The notes under the pieces are model-generated. The model was not told the origin of the DNA. It did no database searches and worked only from the letters and a program-made list of their open reading frames with translations. Of a stretch of 64,000 bases of DNA, positions 1 to 8,721 are shown piece after piece; position 1 is the stretch's first letter, and each line of letters opens with the position of its first letter. The DNA is from Burkholderia ubonensis (GTDB lineage Bacteria > Pseudomonadota > Gammaproteobacteria > Burkholderiales > Burkholderiaceae), in the NCBI RefSeq assembly GCF_001718695.1, contig NZ_CP013422.1, forward strand, positions 1,054,001 through 1,118,000, given 5' to 3'. A program made the translations under genes and the position numbers.

Positions 1-2038
1 AGACCGCGGTGTCGATCGTCACGGTGCCGCCGAGCATGTGTGCGCGCTCGCGGATGCCGATCAGGCCGAACGACTTGTCTTCTTCGTGCGTCGGTCCGCC
101 GGGCGCCGCGCCGCGGCCGTTGTCGGCGATGCGCAGCACGCAGAAGCCGCTTTCGACGCCGAGCGTCAGCGTGACCCGGGTCGCGTCCGCGTGGCGGGCG
201 ACGTTGGTCAGCGCTTCCTGGACGATGCGGAACAGCGTGGTCGCGCCGGCATTGGTGAACGCGAGGCCGCCGGGCTCGATGTGCCGCTCGACGTCGATCC
301 CGTAGCGGTTCGTGAAATCGTTCGCGAGCCATTCGATCGCCGGCACGAGGCCGAGATCGTCGAGCATCACCGGCCGCAGGTCGGCCGCGATGCGCCGCAC
401 CGACGCGACCGTCGCGTCGATCAGCCGCCGCATGCCCTGCAGGTGGGGGAGCACGTCTTCGCCGGCCCGTCCGCTGTCGGGCGCGCGCAGCGTGTGCTCG
501 ACGACCGACAGGTCCATCTTCAGCGCGGTGAGCTGCTGGCCGAGATCGTCGTGCAGCTCGCGCGCGATGCGCGTCTTCTCTTCCTCGCGGACGTTCTGCA
601 GGTTCGCCGACAGCTCGCGCAGCTCCTCGCGCGATTGCTTCAGCGCGTTCTCGGCGCGCACGCGCTGGGTGATGTCGCGCAACATCACCGTGTAGAGCTT
701 GCCGGACGCATCGCGGATCTGCGAGATCGACGCCTCGATCGGGAATTCCTCGCCGTCGCCGCGCAGCCCGAACAGCACGCGCTGGCGTCCCATCTGCCGC
801 TCGGACACGCCCGTCACGCCGAACTGGTCGACATGCTTCGCGTGCGCCGCGCGGAACCGCTCCGGGATGAAGCGCGACAGCGGCGCGCCGATCGCCTCCA
901 TCGCGGACACGCCGAACACCTGTTCGGCCATCGGGTTGAAGATCACGATCGTCTGCTTCTCGTCGATCGTGATGATCGCCTCCATCGACGAGCGGATGAT
1001 GCCCATCATCCGCGCTTCGTTCAGGATGCCGCTGCTGCGGGCGCCGAGCTCCGCCGCGGACGACCCCGGCCGGCCGCGCACCAGCGCGTGCACGAGCGCC
1101 GCGAACACGACCGACGCGAGCAGGCCGGCGGCGAGCACCGTGCCCGCCGCGCGCTGCGCGCCGGTGGCGCTCGGCCGCCCGTCCGCCGAATACGCAAGCG
1201 TGAGCAGCGTGCCGCCGAAATTCAGCTGGTCGGTGCGCTGCATCAGGTCGGGGGACGCCATGGCCTCGTCGGTCGTCGTTTCCGCGCTCGCGATCGGATG
1301 CGGATTGTCGCCCGCGCTGATGCGCAGATCGAGCCCGCGCTCCGCGTCGAGCGCGCGCTCGACCAGCCGATTCGGGTTCAGTTCGGCGAACAGCACGCCG
1401 TCGGCGTCGGCTGGCGTGGCGGCCGTCCGGGACGCGGCCGCGGCGCGCAGAAACAAGGTGAGGGTGCGCGCATCGCGGGACGTATCGCTGTCGGCGGGAT
1501 GAATGCCGAGCGCGACGTCGCCGTTGCGCAGCGCGCGGGCGAGCGGCGCCTGATCGAACGAGCCGAAATGCACGTCGGGCGCGTTGGACGCCGGGGCGCT
1601 GAGCGCGGCGACCGCGAGCGGACCGTCCGGCATCGGCGCATGGCCGGCGAGGGCGCCGAGTGCTGCCGGCGACAGCGGCGCGTAGCCGATCAGCCGGACC
1701 GGCGAGCGGCCGCTGTCGAGATCGAGCGCGTCGACATACTGGCGCCACTGCACGGGCGTCATCTGCGGCGCGAGGCCGAGCGTGCCGCGCGCGCCTTCGA
1801 GCACGGCGACGCTACCCTGCAGCTCGTGGTGCAGCATCGCCGTCACGTGCGTGATGCGGCGCTGGAAACGGGCATGGACGGTGTCTTGCCACTGCTCGCG
1901 CACCATCAGCGCGACGCCCAGCGAGAGCGTTGCGCCGGCGCAGAGCGCGACGATGCCGGCCGCGAACGGCTGGCGTAAAAAGCTTGGCGAACGCGTCGGG
2001 CCTCGGGCGTCGCGCGTCGGGGTTCCGCTGGCGGTCAT
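1..2038 (-). CDS. Membrane PAS sensor histidine kinase, NarL/HisKA_3 type (3' end beyond window)
   Basis: The reading frame is open from an ATG at 2038 (minus strand) to the window edge, so the last residues are missing. In order: a transmembrane segment near residues 24-44, a periplasmic CHASE-like sensor, a second transmembrane segment near 300-318, a PAS domain with a typical 'IVIFNPMAEQVFGV' core, then a HisKA_3 box (RIARELHDDLGQQ) whose phosphoryl-accepting His is residue 496. The HATPase end is visible with the ADNGRGA and GLIGIRERAHMLGG motifs. Members of this family phosphorylate LuxR/NarL response regulators; the partner would lie to the left, outside the window. The ligand of the periplasmic domain is unknown. 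The gene is divergent from the Usp gene at 2346. Confidence 0.93.
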   Translation of the reverse strand, partial: MTASGTPTRDARGPTRSPSFLRQPFAAGIVALCAGATLSLGVALMVREQWQDTVHARFQRRITHVTAMLHHELQGSVAVLEGARGTLGLAPQMTPVQWRQYVDALDLDSGRSPVRLIGYAPLSPAALGALAGHAPMPDGPLAVAALSAPASNAPDVHFGSFDQAPLARALRNGDVALGIHPADSDTSRDARTLTLFLRAAAASRTAATPADADGVLFAELNPNRLVERALDAERGLDLRISAGDNPHPIASAETTTDEAMASPDLMQRTDQLNFGGTLLTLAYSADGRPSATGAQRAAGTVLAAGLLASVVFAALVHALVRGRPGSSAAELGARSSGILNEARMMGIIRSSMEAIITIDEKQTIVIFNPMAEQVFGVSAMEAIGAPLSRFIPERFRAAHAKHVDQFGVTGVSERQMGRQRVLFGLRGDGEEFPIEASISQIRDASGKLYTVMLRDITQRVRAENALKQSREELRELSANLQNVREEEKTRIARELHDDLGQQLTALKMDLSVVEHTLRAPDSGRAGEDVLPHLQGMRRLIDATVASVRRIAADLRPVMLDDLGLVPAIEWLANDFTNRYGIDVERHIEPGGLAFTNAGATTLFRIVQEALTNVARHADATRVTLTLGVESGFCVLRIADNGRGAAPGGPTHEEDKSFGLIGIRERAHMLGGTVTIDTAV

Positions 2039-2225
2039 TCGATAGCCATTCAGATGTCGGGGTTGCCCGTGGCACGGGGCAATGCGGCAAATCCGGAAAA
2101 AACTCGCACCGGCCGCGGACGGCGTCTATTTTGAAGGTGAAATTGTGCGCGTTTTGCACGTATTTTGTAATAGGGGCCAGCCAAAAAACCGACGCGAGGC
2201 GTCGCGACGGGCGTCGCGGCGGCGT

Positions 2226-2239
2226 TTGACGCGGGTCAA
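2226..2239. promoter_or_regulatory. FNR/ANR-type dyad upstream of usp
   Basis: TTGAC-GCGG-GTCAA is a perfect 5-bp dyad with the FNR/ANR spacing (TTGAT-N4-ATCAA consensus, with C/G at the innermost positions). It lies about 107 bp upstream of the Usp start. Usp genes are classic targets of FNR-type oxygen regulators, which supports the reading. The -10 that would match a class II arrangement is weak (CAGACT at 2262). The site could also serve the divergent kinase gene. Confidence 0.5.
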
Positions 2240-2345
2240 GCGGAGGCTCGGGCCCACACGGCAGACTGTTCGGCAGGCGAGCCGGCATCGGGCCGGCCCG
2301 CGATGACGGGCGCGCTACGCGCGTGCCTGCTCGGAGGAAAAAACC

Positions 2346-2810
2346 ATGTACAAGCGAATTTTCGTGGCGCTCGACGACAGCCCAAGTGCGCGTCTGGCGC
2401 TGGATGAGGCGATCAGGATCGCGGCGGCATCGGGCGGCAACGTGACGTGTGCGTACGTCGTCGAACATCGGCCGCAACTCGTCGACGTCGACGCGGGCTT
2501 CGCGGCCGAACACGACGGCGATGCGGCGGCGGCCGACGCGGCGACGCAGGTGCTCGACGACGCGAAAGCGGTACTCGCGCAGCATCGCGTGCCGGGCACG
2601 GTGCGCGCGCTGACCGCGTATGGCGAGGACGTCGCGGCCGTGCTGATGCGCACGGCGGCCGAGGCCGACGCGGACCTGATCGTGATGGGCACGAGCGGGC
2701 GGCACGGCTTGCGCCGGCTGCTGGTCGGCAGCGTCGCGGAGTCGCTGCTGCGCGCGGCGGACCGGCCGGTGCTGCTGGTGCGGCAGCAGAGCGCCGCTCC
2801 GGGCGCCTGA
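2346..2810 (+). CDS. Universal stress protein, UspA family
   Basis: A 154-residue single-domain Usp. It opens with the typical 'MYKRIFVALDDSPSA' strand and ends with the nucleotide-binding signature G-x2-G-x9-G-S (VMGTSGRHGLRRLLVGSVAE) followed by the last strand RPVLLVR. ATP-binding Usp proteins help survival under oxygen limitation, nutrient stress and uncoupling. An AGGAG-like site (GGAGGA) ends 7 nt before the ATG. It stands alone between the divergent kinase and the cupin gene, with an FNR-like dyad upstream. Confidence 0.95.
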   Translation: MYKRIFVALDDSPSARLALDEAIRIAAASGGNVTCAYVVEHRPQLVDVDAGFAAEHDGDAAAADAATQVLDDAKAVLAQHRVPGTVRALTAYGEDVAAVLMRTAAEADADLIVMGTSGRHGLRRLLVGSVAESLLRAADRPVLLVRQQSAAPGA

Positions 2811-3149
2811 CGCGGCGATGCGGGCCGCGCAGGGTCGCTCGTGGAGGGCGGGCGAGCGTGTGCTGCGTTGCACGAGCGGCCCCGTGAGGCGCTGCGGTGG
2901 GCGGCGGACCGACGGCATGCTCGTCCGCGGGCCGCCTGCGCTCGTTGCCGATCAGCGGCGTTGGCGCAGCGGTTGCGTGTCCGCGGGAATTTCTGGCAGG
3001 ATCGGCACGGGTTCGCCCGGGCTTCGTCGGCAGGCGGCGTCCCGCGCGCTCGCGTCGCCGTTTGCATGGCGGCGGCAGGTGGCGCGGCGGTGGCCCATTG
3101 CCATCCTGCGTTGCCAGCCCGATTCCATCCTTCATCGACTTCATCCACC

Positions 3150-3656
3150 ATGCCGATCAGCGCCGCCGACTTGATTCGCCAGTTCAATCTGCAACCGCAT
3201 CCCGAGGGCGGCTATTTCCGCGAAACCTACCGCGCCGCCGATGCGGTCACGCGTGCCCCCGACGGCGCGCCGCGCGCGGCGTCGACGGCGATCTACTACC
3301 TGCTGTGCGATGGTGCGTATTCATCGTGGCACCGGATCCGTTCGGACGAGGTCTGGCATTTCTACGCAGGCGACCCGCTCGAGGTGTGGGTGCTTGACGA
3401 GCACGACGGGCTGACGATACACCGGCTCGGCAACCCGCTCACGCATCCGGGCACCGTGTTCCAGGCCGTCGTGCCGGCCGGGCGCTGGTTCGGTGCGCGG
3501 TGCGCCGCGCCGGAGCACGTCGCGCTGGTCGGCTGCACGGTCGCGCCGGGGTTCGAGTTCTCCGAGTTCGAGCTGGCGGACGCGACCGCGCTGGCCGCCG
3601 CGTTCCCGCAGTACGCGGAACACGTCGCGGCGCTCGCGCAGCGCCGCGACGCCTGA
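3150..3656 (+). CDS. Cupin-fold protein, DUF985 family
   Basis: A 168-residue protein typical of the DUF985 cupin family: the N-terminal 'LQPHPEGGYFRETYR' motif, then YYLL...WHRIRSDEVWHFYAGDPLEV, a GCTVAPGFEFSEFEL strand near the end, and family-standard length. DUF985 proteins form a small jelly-roll barrel related to sugar epimerase-like cupins, but no reaction is established for most members. The start was chosen at the first ATG before the conserved region; no strong Shine-Dalgarno site precedes it (CATCCACC), so the start is less certain than the frame. It is probably monocistronic. Confidence 0.88.
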   Translation: MPISAADLIRQFNLQPHPEGGYFRETYRAADAVTRAPDGAPRAASTAIYYLLCDGAYSSWHRIRSDEVWHFYAGDPLEVWVLDEHDGLTIHRLGNPLTHPGTVFQAVVPAGRWFGARCAAPEHVALVGCTVAPGFEFSEFELADATALAAAFPQYAEHVAALAQRRDA

Positions 3657-3807
3657 CGGCGCCCGGTACGTTCCCGGCGGCGCTCGGCAAACCCGTTTAG
3701 AATGCTCGGTGGTGCAGGATCGGCCGCGGACGTGCCGCGGCGATCGCTGCCTGCCGTATCGACGGCCGCCCCGTCGCACGGTCCGCATGTCATCCAGGAG
3801 CGCCGCC

Positions 3808-4839
3808 GTGTGGCACTTTCCCGTCGCGATTCCCTCGTCGCTCGGCCCGTGGGCCGTGTTCGCGAGCGTGCTCATCACGCAGCTCGGCGTGCCCGTGCCG
3901 GCCGTGCCGATGCTGATCCTGGGCGGCACGATGGCGGCGATGGGGCAGGCGTCCTATGCGGCCATGTTCGCGGCGGCCGTCGGCGCGACGATGCTCGCCG
4001 ACTCGCTGTGGTTCTTCATGGGCCGCACGCGCGGCCGGCGCCTGCTCAACGGCCTCGTGCGCTTCTCGCTGTCGCTCGACACGACGCTGCGCTTCGCGCG
4101 CAACCTGTTCGAACGCCACGGCGCGCCGCTCCTCGTGCTCGCGAAATTCCTGCCGGGGCTCGGCCTCGTGTCCGCGCCGCTGCTCGGCACGACGGCGATC
4201 GGCGTCGGCGTGTTCCTGCTGTGGGACTTCGCCGGCGCCGCGCTGTGGGCGGCGTTCTGGCTCGTCGGCGGCTCGGCGGTTCATGACCAGATCGTCCAGG
4301 CCGTGCTGTGGGTGCGCGCGAGCGGCGGGACGATCCTCGACGCGTTCCTCGCGATCTTCATCACGTTCGTGCTGTACCGCTGGGTGCGCCGCGTGCAGTT
4401 CCGGCGCTGGCTCGCGCAGGTGCGCATCTCGCCGCCGCAGCTCGCCGAGATGATGACGTCCGACGAGCCGCCGCTGATCTTCGATGCGCGGCCGCGCGCG
4501 GTGCGCGAACGCGAGCCGTTCCGGATCGCCGGCGCGGTGCCGCTCGATCTCGATTCGCCGGAGCTGATCGATCCCGACGCGCTGAAGCGGCCGATCGTCG
4601 TCTATTGCGTGTGCCCGAACGAAGCGACCGCGAAGCGCATCGTCGCGCAGCTGCAGCGCAAGAAGATGGCCCATCACGTCAAGGCGCTGAAGGGCGGCCT
4701 CGACGCGTGGGAAAAGCACGGCTATCCGGTCGAACCGCTACCGGCGGATGCGGATGCGTCGCGGTATTTCGTGCAGCCGGACCACCATGGCGCCGCGCTC
4801 GCCGGCGAATACACGGTGCGGGCGACGTTGTCGAAGTGA
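3808..4839 (+). CDS. DedA-family membrane protein fused to a C-terminal rhodanese domain
   Basis: The N-terminal ~200 residues form a DedA/SNARE-associated membrane domain (re-entrant and transmembrane helices, conserved FMGRTRGRR and KFLPGLGLVSAPLLG motifs; this family works in undecaprenyl-phosphate and phospholipid flipping). The C-terminal ~110 residues are a rhodanese fold (LIFDARPRAVRER, then YCVCPNEATA carrying the candidate active Cys, and a final LKGGLDAWEKHGYPVE). I chose a GTG start at 3808 because AGGAG lies at 3796-3800 with a 7-nt spacer; an in-frame ATG at 3787 would add seven residues. The tail of about 25 residues after the rhodanese domain has no recognised motif. The sulfur-acceptor role is inferred. 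Confidence 0.9.
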   Translation: MWHFPVAIPSSLGPWAVFASVLITQLGVPVPAVPMLILGGTMAAMGQASYAAMFAAAVGATMLADSLWFFMGRTRGRRLLNGLVRFSLSLDTTLRFARNLFERHGAPLLVLAKFLPGLGLVSAPLLGTTAIGVGVFLLWDFAGAALWAAFWLVGGSAVHDQIVQAVLWVRASGGTILDAFLAIFITFVLYRWVRRVQFRRWLAQVRISPPQLAEMMTSDEPPLIFDARPRAVREREPFRIAGAVPLDLDSPELIDPDALKRPIVVYCVCPNEATAKRIVAQLQRKKMAHHVKALKGGLDAWEKHGYPVEPLPADADASRYFVQPDHHGAALAGEYTVRATLSK

Positions 4840-5679
4840 GGCGGCGGCGCTCGCTTCGTCTTTCGTCGCACGTATGTCGGTGACTTCGGGCGCGATTCTT
4901 CATATTCGGATTGCGTTTTACCCGGCAAGCAAGAACGTCGATTATTTCTTATCAGAAGTATTTCCCGGCAAGTCGCAGCGACAAACGTTGATCGCCGAAG
5001 CTGTTTGATCATCTCTGACACTGTGGTTTGCCTGCTTTCTGTTACGCTCACGCACCGTGAATAACACCATATCAATTGCGGATGCGCTGGGCCGATGAAA
5101 CATTGCGACGCACGCGGAAAAACCATCAACGAAACACGATGGCGAACTCCCGAATCTGCGTAATCCCGAGACAATTCCAGAATGATCGATTCAAATCGGC
5201 ACGCGCCCAGATACGGGAATCCCGCCTGGCGTCGCAACAGCGCATCGGCCGGGCGCGCATTGACAGATCGCCACTATTTCGGCGACTTGCGATTCGAGCA
5301 CTCGCTCGTCCACCGCACCGTGTAGCCGCGCCTGGAGCACACGGTGACCGATCGGCCGCCCGCCGTAGCCCGATGTACCGCTACGCAGCCGGTGCGATCG
5401 ATGCGAACCTCCCGGCACCGTTGATGATCGCTACACCGGCTCGTTCGCTACGCAGCGATCACGCGCGGTCGGTTTATCGGCGGCACGCGATACGAAATCG
5501 ATAATGCGATCACCGAAGGCCGCCACCCGGACCGGTTTCGACCGCGTAACGATACGGCGGTGGTGCGACGTTTCAGCGGACTAAACGAAGCACAAATACC
5601 AGTCGATCAATGCGGCAGTCCGCAACCCATCTTTACCAAAAAAGTCCCGACAACTACGGGAATACATGAGGCCAATACC
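4840..5679. other. 840-bp intergenic stretch without a confident gene
   Basis: This stretch is visibly poorer in G/C than its neighbours (runs such as TTATTTCTTATC), and no frame has a convincing codon pattern. Short ORFs here have no recognisable domain and no good ribosome-binding site. The last part (about 5560-5679) is presumably the promoter and leader of the lipoprotein gene. The 9-mer CCCGGCAAG occurs twice near 4921 and 4965. It could be a decayed gene or an island scar, but nothing proves that. Confidence 0.4.
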
Positions 5680-6555
5680 ATGAAAACATCCATTCGTTTG
5701 CCGGCCCTGTTGGCAACTGCACTCGTCTCGGCGGCACTGTCTGCGTGTGGCGGCGACGGCGTGAATCCGATGAGCGCCGGCGTTGCCGGTGCGGCGTCGT
5801 CTCCGGCGCCCGTAGCGCCGCAACCTGTGCCACCAGCTGCCCAGGCGGCGTGTCGGCCGGCCGGCAAGTTTACGTACACGGGTTCCGCGTCGCAAATCGC
5901 GGCGAATAACGGGCAGTTCGCCGTCGTGACCGTGCCCACGCTGCCGCCCGCATATGCGAACAACCGCAACTTCACCGCGCCGAATGCGCCGGCGTCGAGT
6001 CTGGTTCAGCAGGCAAGCGGCGCGTTCACCACGCTCGCGTCGTCCGCTGCGGCGACCGACTGTCTCGGTCTCGATCACGGCGCCGTGACCGAGATCCAGA
6101 GCAGCGGCACCGACGTTGCGATCGGCCGGTGGAACCAGGCGATGGACACCGACGGCAACACCTATACCAGCACGCAAGGCGTTCATTACGCCGTCGGTAC
6201 GCCGCTGGCGTTGACGGCGACGAGCGGTACGCTCGCCTGCACGCAACTGCTCGCGGATACGGTCGCGAGCGACAACGGCGGCGCGTCCGGCACGCTCGGC
6301 GCGACTACGGCTACGCTGGATCTCGGCGCACGCACGCTCGACAACCTGCGCCTGTCGCTCAACGTCGCAAACACCGCGTACACGCTGACGTACGCACAAG
6401 CACCGTTGAACGGGACGTCGAAAACGGGGCAGCTGTCGATTCAGTCGGTCGTCGTCGGCCACGATGCGACGCAGCCGCTGGTCGCCGTCGGCTACGCGGG
6501 CTCGGTGCCGAATGCCGGCGGTATCGGCGGCGTGGTCGTGCTGGCGTGCAAGTGA
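5680..6555 (+). CDS. Putative lipoprotein, function unknown
   Basis: 291 residues with a lipoprotein signal peptide (MKTSIRLPALL...SAALSACGGDG), where LSAC is the lipobox and the Cys is the expected lipidation site. A Pro/Ala-rich linker follows (APVAPQPVPPAAQ). The rest is rich in Thr, Gly and Ala with alternating hydrophobic residues, suggesting a beta-rich exported domain. Two cysteines later in the chain (TDCLGLDHG and GTLACTQLL) could pair. The ATG was chosen because the signal peptide starts there; no strong Shine-Dalgarno site is visible. I do not recognise the family. It is flanked by the gene-free stretch on the left and the tandem Usp gene on the right. Confidence 0.82.
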   Translation: MKTSIRLPALLATALVSAALSACGGDGVNPMSAGVAGAASSPAPVAPQPVPPAAQAACRPAGKFTYTGSASQIAANNGQFAVVTVPTLPPAYANNRNFTAPNAPASSLVQQASGAFTTLASSAAATDCLGLDHGAVTEIQSSGTDVAIGRWNQAMDTDGNTYTSTQGVHYAVGTPLALTATSGTLACTQLLADTVASDNGGASGTLGATTATLDLGARTLDNLRLSLNVANTAYTLTYAQAPLNGTSKTGQLSIQSVVVGHDATQPLVAVGYAGSVPNAGGIGGVVVLACK

Positions 6556-6730
6556 AGTGACGGGCGCTGCGCGCCGATAGTGCGGATTCCGGCCGCGCTC
6601 GCGATCGGCCCGGTGAGGGGCGTGCCGCTCGGCATCGCGTATGCGATGTTCTACGCGAACCGCGCGAGCGCATCCGCGCCGACGAAGCCGTAAGCGGACC
6701 GGTGCGCACCGGCGACGGCCCGCGGCCGCA

Positions 6731-6771
6731 TTGATCACGATCATGCGTGCGCGGGCCGGGCGTTCTATGCT
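6731..6771 (+). promoter_or_regulatory. Class II FNR/ANR-type promoter of the tandem usp gene
   Basis: TTGAT-CACG-ATCAT at 6731-6744 matches the FNR/ANR consensus TTGAT-N4-ATCAA at 9 of 10 positions. A -10-like TATGCT follows at 6766-6771, which would place transcription start near 6778 and the box centre about 41 bp upstream, the geometry of class II FNR activation. The tandem Usp gene starts at 6911, leaving a leader of roughly 130 nt. Confidence 0.65.
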
Positions 6772-6910
6772 GTCGGCATCGCTTGTCCGCGCTTCGCGTG
6801 CGCAGCCGTCGATTCGTGCGACCGCGCCGGCCGTCCGGCCGACGTGCACCGCCGCCGCGCGAAGCATCCGTCGTCGCTCCCGACGACGTGCCCGCGAGGA
6901 GACCGCCGCC

Positions 6911-7846
6911 ATGCCATCCACCCCATCCATTCCGACGCTCGCCAGAATCGCATTGGCCGTCGATCCGACGCCCGAGGCGCTGTCGGCCGCCCGCTACACG
7001 CGCACGCTGCTGCGTCCCGGCATGCAGTTGCGCGTCGTCAGCGTGATCGACAATCCCCGCCTGCTGCTGCCCGACATCCCGCGCGTCGACGCGTTGCTCA
7101 CGTCCGCGCGCGAAGAGATGACGCGTGAAGCGCAGGCGACGCTCGCGCGCATTGCCGCGTTGTTCGAAGACAGCGGCGTGGCCGTCGAGCAGGCGATCGT
7201 CGATACGTCGGTCACCGGCGGTACGGTGGCCGATGCGCTCGCGAGCGACACGTCGGCATGGCAGGCCGATGCGCTCGTGGTCGGCGCGAGCGCGCATCAC
7301 GGCCTGCTGCGGCTCGTCGAGGGCGCGGTGTCGGACACGCTGACGCGGCGCGCGCGTTGCGCGCTGTTGATCGTGCCGGCGAGCTACGAGCGGCCGATGG
7401 ACGGCCCGCCGCAGCGGATGATGTTCGCGGTCGACGGCAGCGAGCCGTCGCTGCACGCATTGCGGGCCGGCATGGCGCTCGCGACGCCGACGACGCTGCT
7501 CTACGCGGTGTACGTCGTCGATCGCGCGATTCGTCTGACGGACATCGTGCCGGTGCGCGCGCTCGAGGACGCGTACCGCGCCGAAGGCGAGGGCGCGCTC
7601 GCGCGGGTGGCGGCGCTGTTCGACGGATGCGCGAATCCGACCAAGCGCGGCATCATCGAAACGCACGCAACGAGCGATGACGTCGCGCACGCGCTGATGC
7701 GCGAGGCCGTGCGCTGGGATGCGGAGCTGCTGGTGGTCGGCACGCATGGCCGGCGCGGGCTGGCGGCGCTGCTGATCGGCAGCGTCGCGCGCCGCGTCGC
7801 CCATCTCGCGCAGGTGCCGGTGCTGCTCGTGCGAGGCGCGGCGTAA
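6911..7846 (+). CDS. Tandem-domain universal stress protein (two Usp domains)
   Basis: 311 residues made of two Usp folds. Domain 1 (about 10-155) runs from ARIALAVDPTPEALSA to LIVPASYE, with the binding loop VVGASAHHGLLRLVEGAVSD. Domain 2 (about 160-311) runs from RMMFAVDGSEPSLHA to the end, with VVGTHGRRGLAALLIGSVARRV and a last strand PVLLVRGAA. The second loop fits the ATP-binding G-x2-G-x9-G-S pattern; the first is degenerate (GAV in place of GSV), so perhaps only one domain binds nucleotide. The ATG follows GAGGAG at 6896-6901 (9-nt spacer). Tandem Usp proteins of this type are induced at low oxygen in related bacteria, matching the FNR-like promoter. Confidence 0.94.
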   Translation: MPSTPSIPTLARIALAVDPTPEALSAARYTRTLLRPGMQLRVVSVIDNPRLLLPDIPRVDALLTSAREEMTREAQATLARIAALFEDSGVAVEQAIVDTSVTGGTVADALASDTSAWQADALVVGASAHHGLLRLVEGAVSDTLTRRARCALLIVPASYERPMDGPPQRMMFAVDGSEPSLHALRAGMALATPTTLLYAVYVVDRAIRLTDIVPVRALEDAYRAEGEGALARVAALFDGCANPTKRGIIETHATSDDVAHALMREAVRWDAELLVVGTHGRRGLAALLIGSVARRVAHLAQVPVLLVRGAA

Positions 7847-8108
7847 AGGATTGGCCGCGCCGCGTGCAAGGGCGATGCTTTCGTCGACCTGCGGTAGAAA
7901 CGACGCGTGCTTTCTGTAAGATATTCGGAATAGTTGCGCACGCGGCGTGCGTCGTGTCGTGCGCTCGTCACGCCGCGATTCGACGCGTCGGATGCGGCGC
8001 GCACGATCCGGCGAGCATCTGGGGCCGGTTCGATTCGTCCGCTTTCCGGGGTGCGGCCATGCAGCGCGTAGCGCGCGATCCCGTCAGGGACTCTCTGGCA
8101 CGAGGGTA

Positions 8109-8160
8109 GGCAGCCTGCGGCTGCCTTGGATAACGGACGGGGTGGAGTTCACCCCGTCCG
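8109..8160 (+). terminator. Two consecutive strong stem-loops downstream of usp
   Basis: GGCAGC-CTGCG-GCTGCC (8109-8125) is followed by CGGACGGGGTG-GAGTT-CACCCCGTCCG (8134-8160, an 11-bp perfect stem with a 5-nt loop). No run of T follows the second stem, so this is not a textbook intrinsic terminator. It lies about 260 bp after the Usp stop. It may end a small RNA or protect a 3' end; the pair of hairpins is the only clear structure between 7847 and 8310. Confidence 0.45.
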
Positions 8161-8310
8161 CTTTCCTGGCCGCGTGCCAACGGCTTTTCTCGCAGGTATG
8201 GTCTGGTTCGATGTCGCGGTGTGCAACGGCGGATGATGGTGCGACGTGGAGCGATGCATCTGCGGCCGCGGCTCGGTCATGCGACGCCGCCGACGTCGGC
8301 GCTCAGTCGC

Positions 8311-8721
8311 TCATGCGGCACGTAGCGTTCGCTGATCGCGCGCGCGGCGCGTACGCCGGCATGCACGCATGCACCGATGCATCGCATGCAGGTGCGCACG
8401 CGAGCCCGGCCGGCGATCGCGCAGATGCGGCCAGCCGGGGCGCGGCTTGCGGCGCGGCATCGTGACGATCGGCGCGGGCGCGGCGGTCCGCACGCACAGC
8501 GCCGCCGCAAAGCGCTGCAACGCGCGCACCGAACCGGCAATGCTCTGGTACTTTTCGCGGCCGATCTGCGCATCGAGCGTGACGAGCAAGCCCGCTTCAC
8601 GGGCGAGCGCGAGCAGCGCATCGAGATCCTCGTACGGACGATTCCCGGCCGACCCCGCGGGGCCGGGCAGCGCGCGCGGGCGCCGCAGTGCGTCGCGGGC
8701 CCGGATCGTGCGATATGTCAT
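8311..8721 (-). CDS. Small hypothetical protein
   Basis: A 136-residue ORF preceded by a very good Shine-Dalgarno sequence (GGAGGAG, 7-nt spacer), so translation from 8721 is likely. Residues 30-76 look like a genuine folded, helix-rich protein (YEDLDALLALAREAGLLVTL, then DAQIGREKYQSIAGSVRALQRFAAAL). After about residue 80 the chain becomes Arg/His/Pro-rich and looks like non-native frame, coinciding with a cluster of GCATGC palindromes at 8359-8389. The gene may really end near residue 80 in relatives and have been extended by a frameshift or stop loss here. No family recognised. Confidence 0.6.
   Translation of the reverse strand: MTYRTIRARDALRRPRALPGPAGSAGNRPYEDLDALLALAREAGLLVTLDAQIGREKYQSIAGSVRALQRFAAALCVRTAAPAPIVTMPRRKPRPGWPHLRDRRPGSRAHLHAMHRCMRACRRTRRARDQRTLRAA

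Noticed and set aside
38..1978. 646-residue plus-strand open frame
   Set aside because: Arg/His/Ala-rich mirror of the histidine kinase on the minus strand, which carries CHASE-like, PAS and HisKA_3 motifs.
8094..8112. TGGCACGAGGGTAGGCA as a sigma-54 promoter
   Set aside because: The GC lies one base too far (11 instead of 10), and no gene starts downstream on this strand.
8359..8389. Repeated GCATGC as a CRISPR or attachment-site repeat
   Set aside because: Units are 6 bp with irregular spacing and no spacers or adjacent integrase or cas genes.
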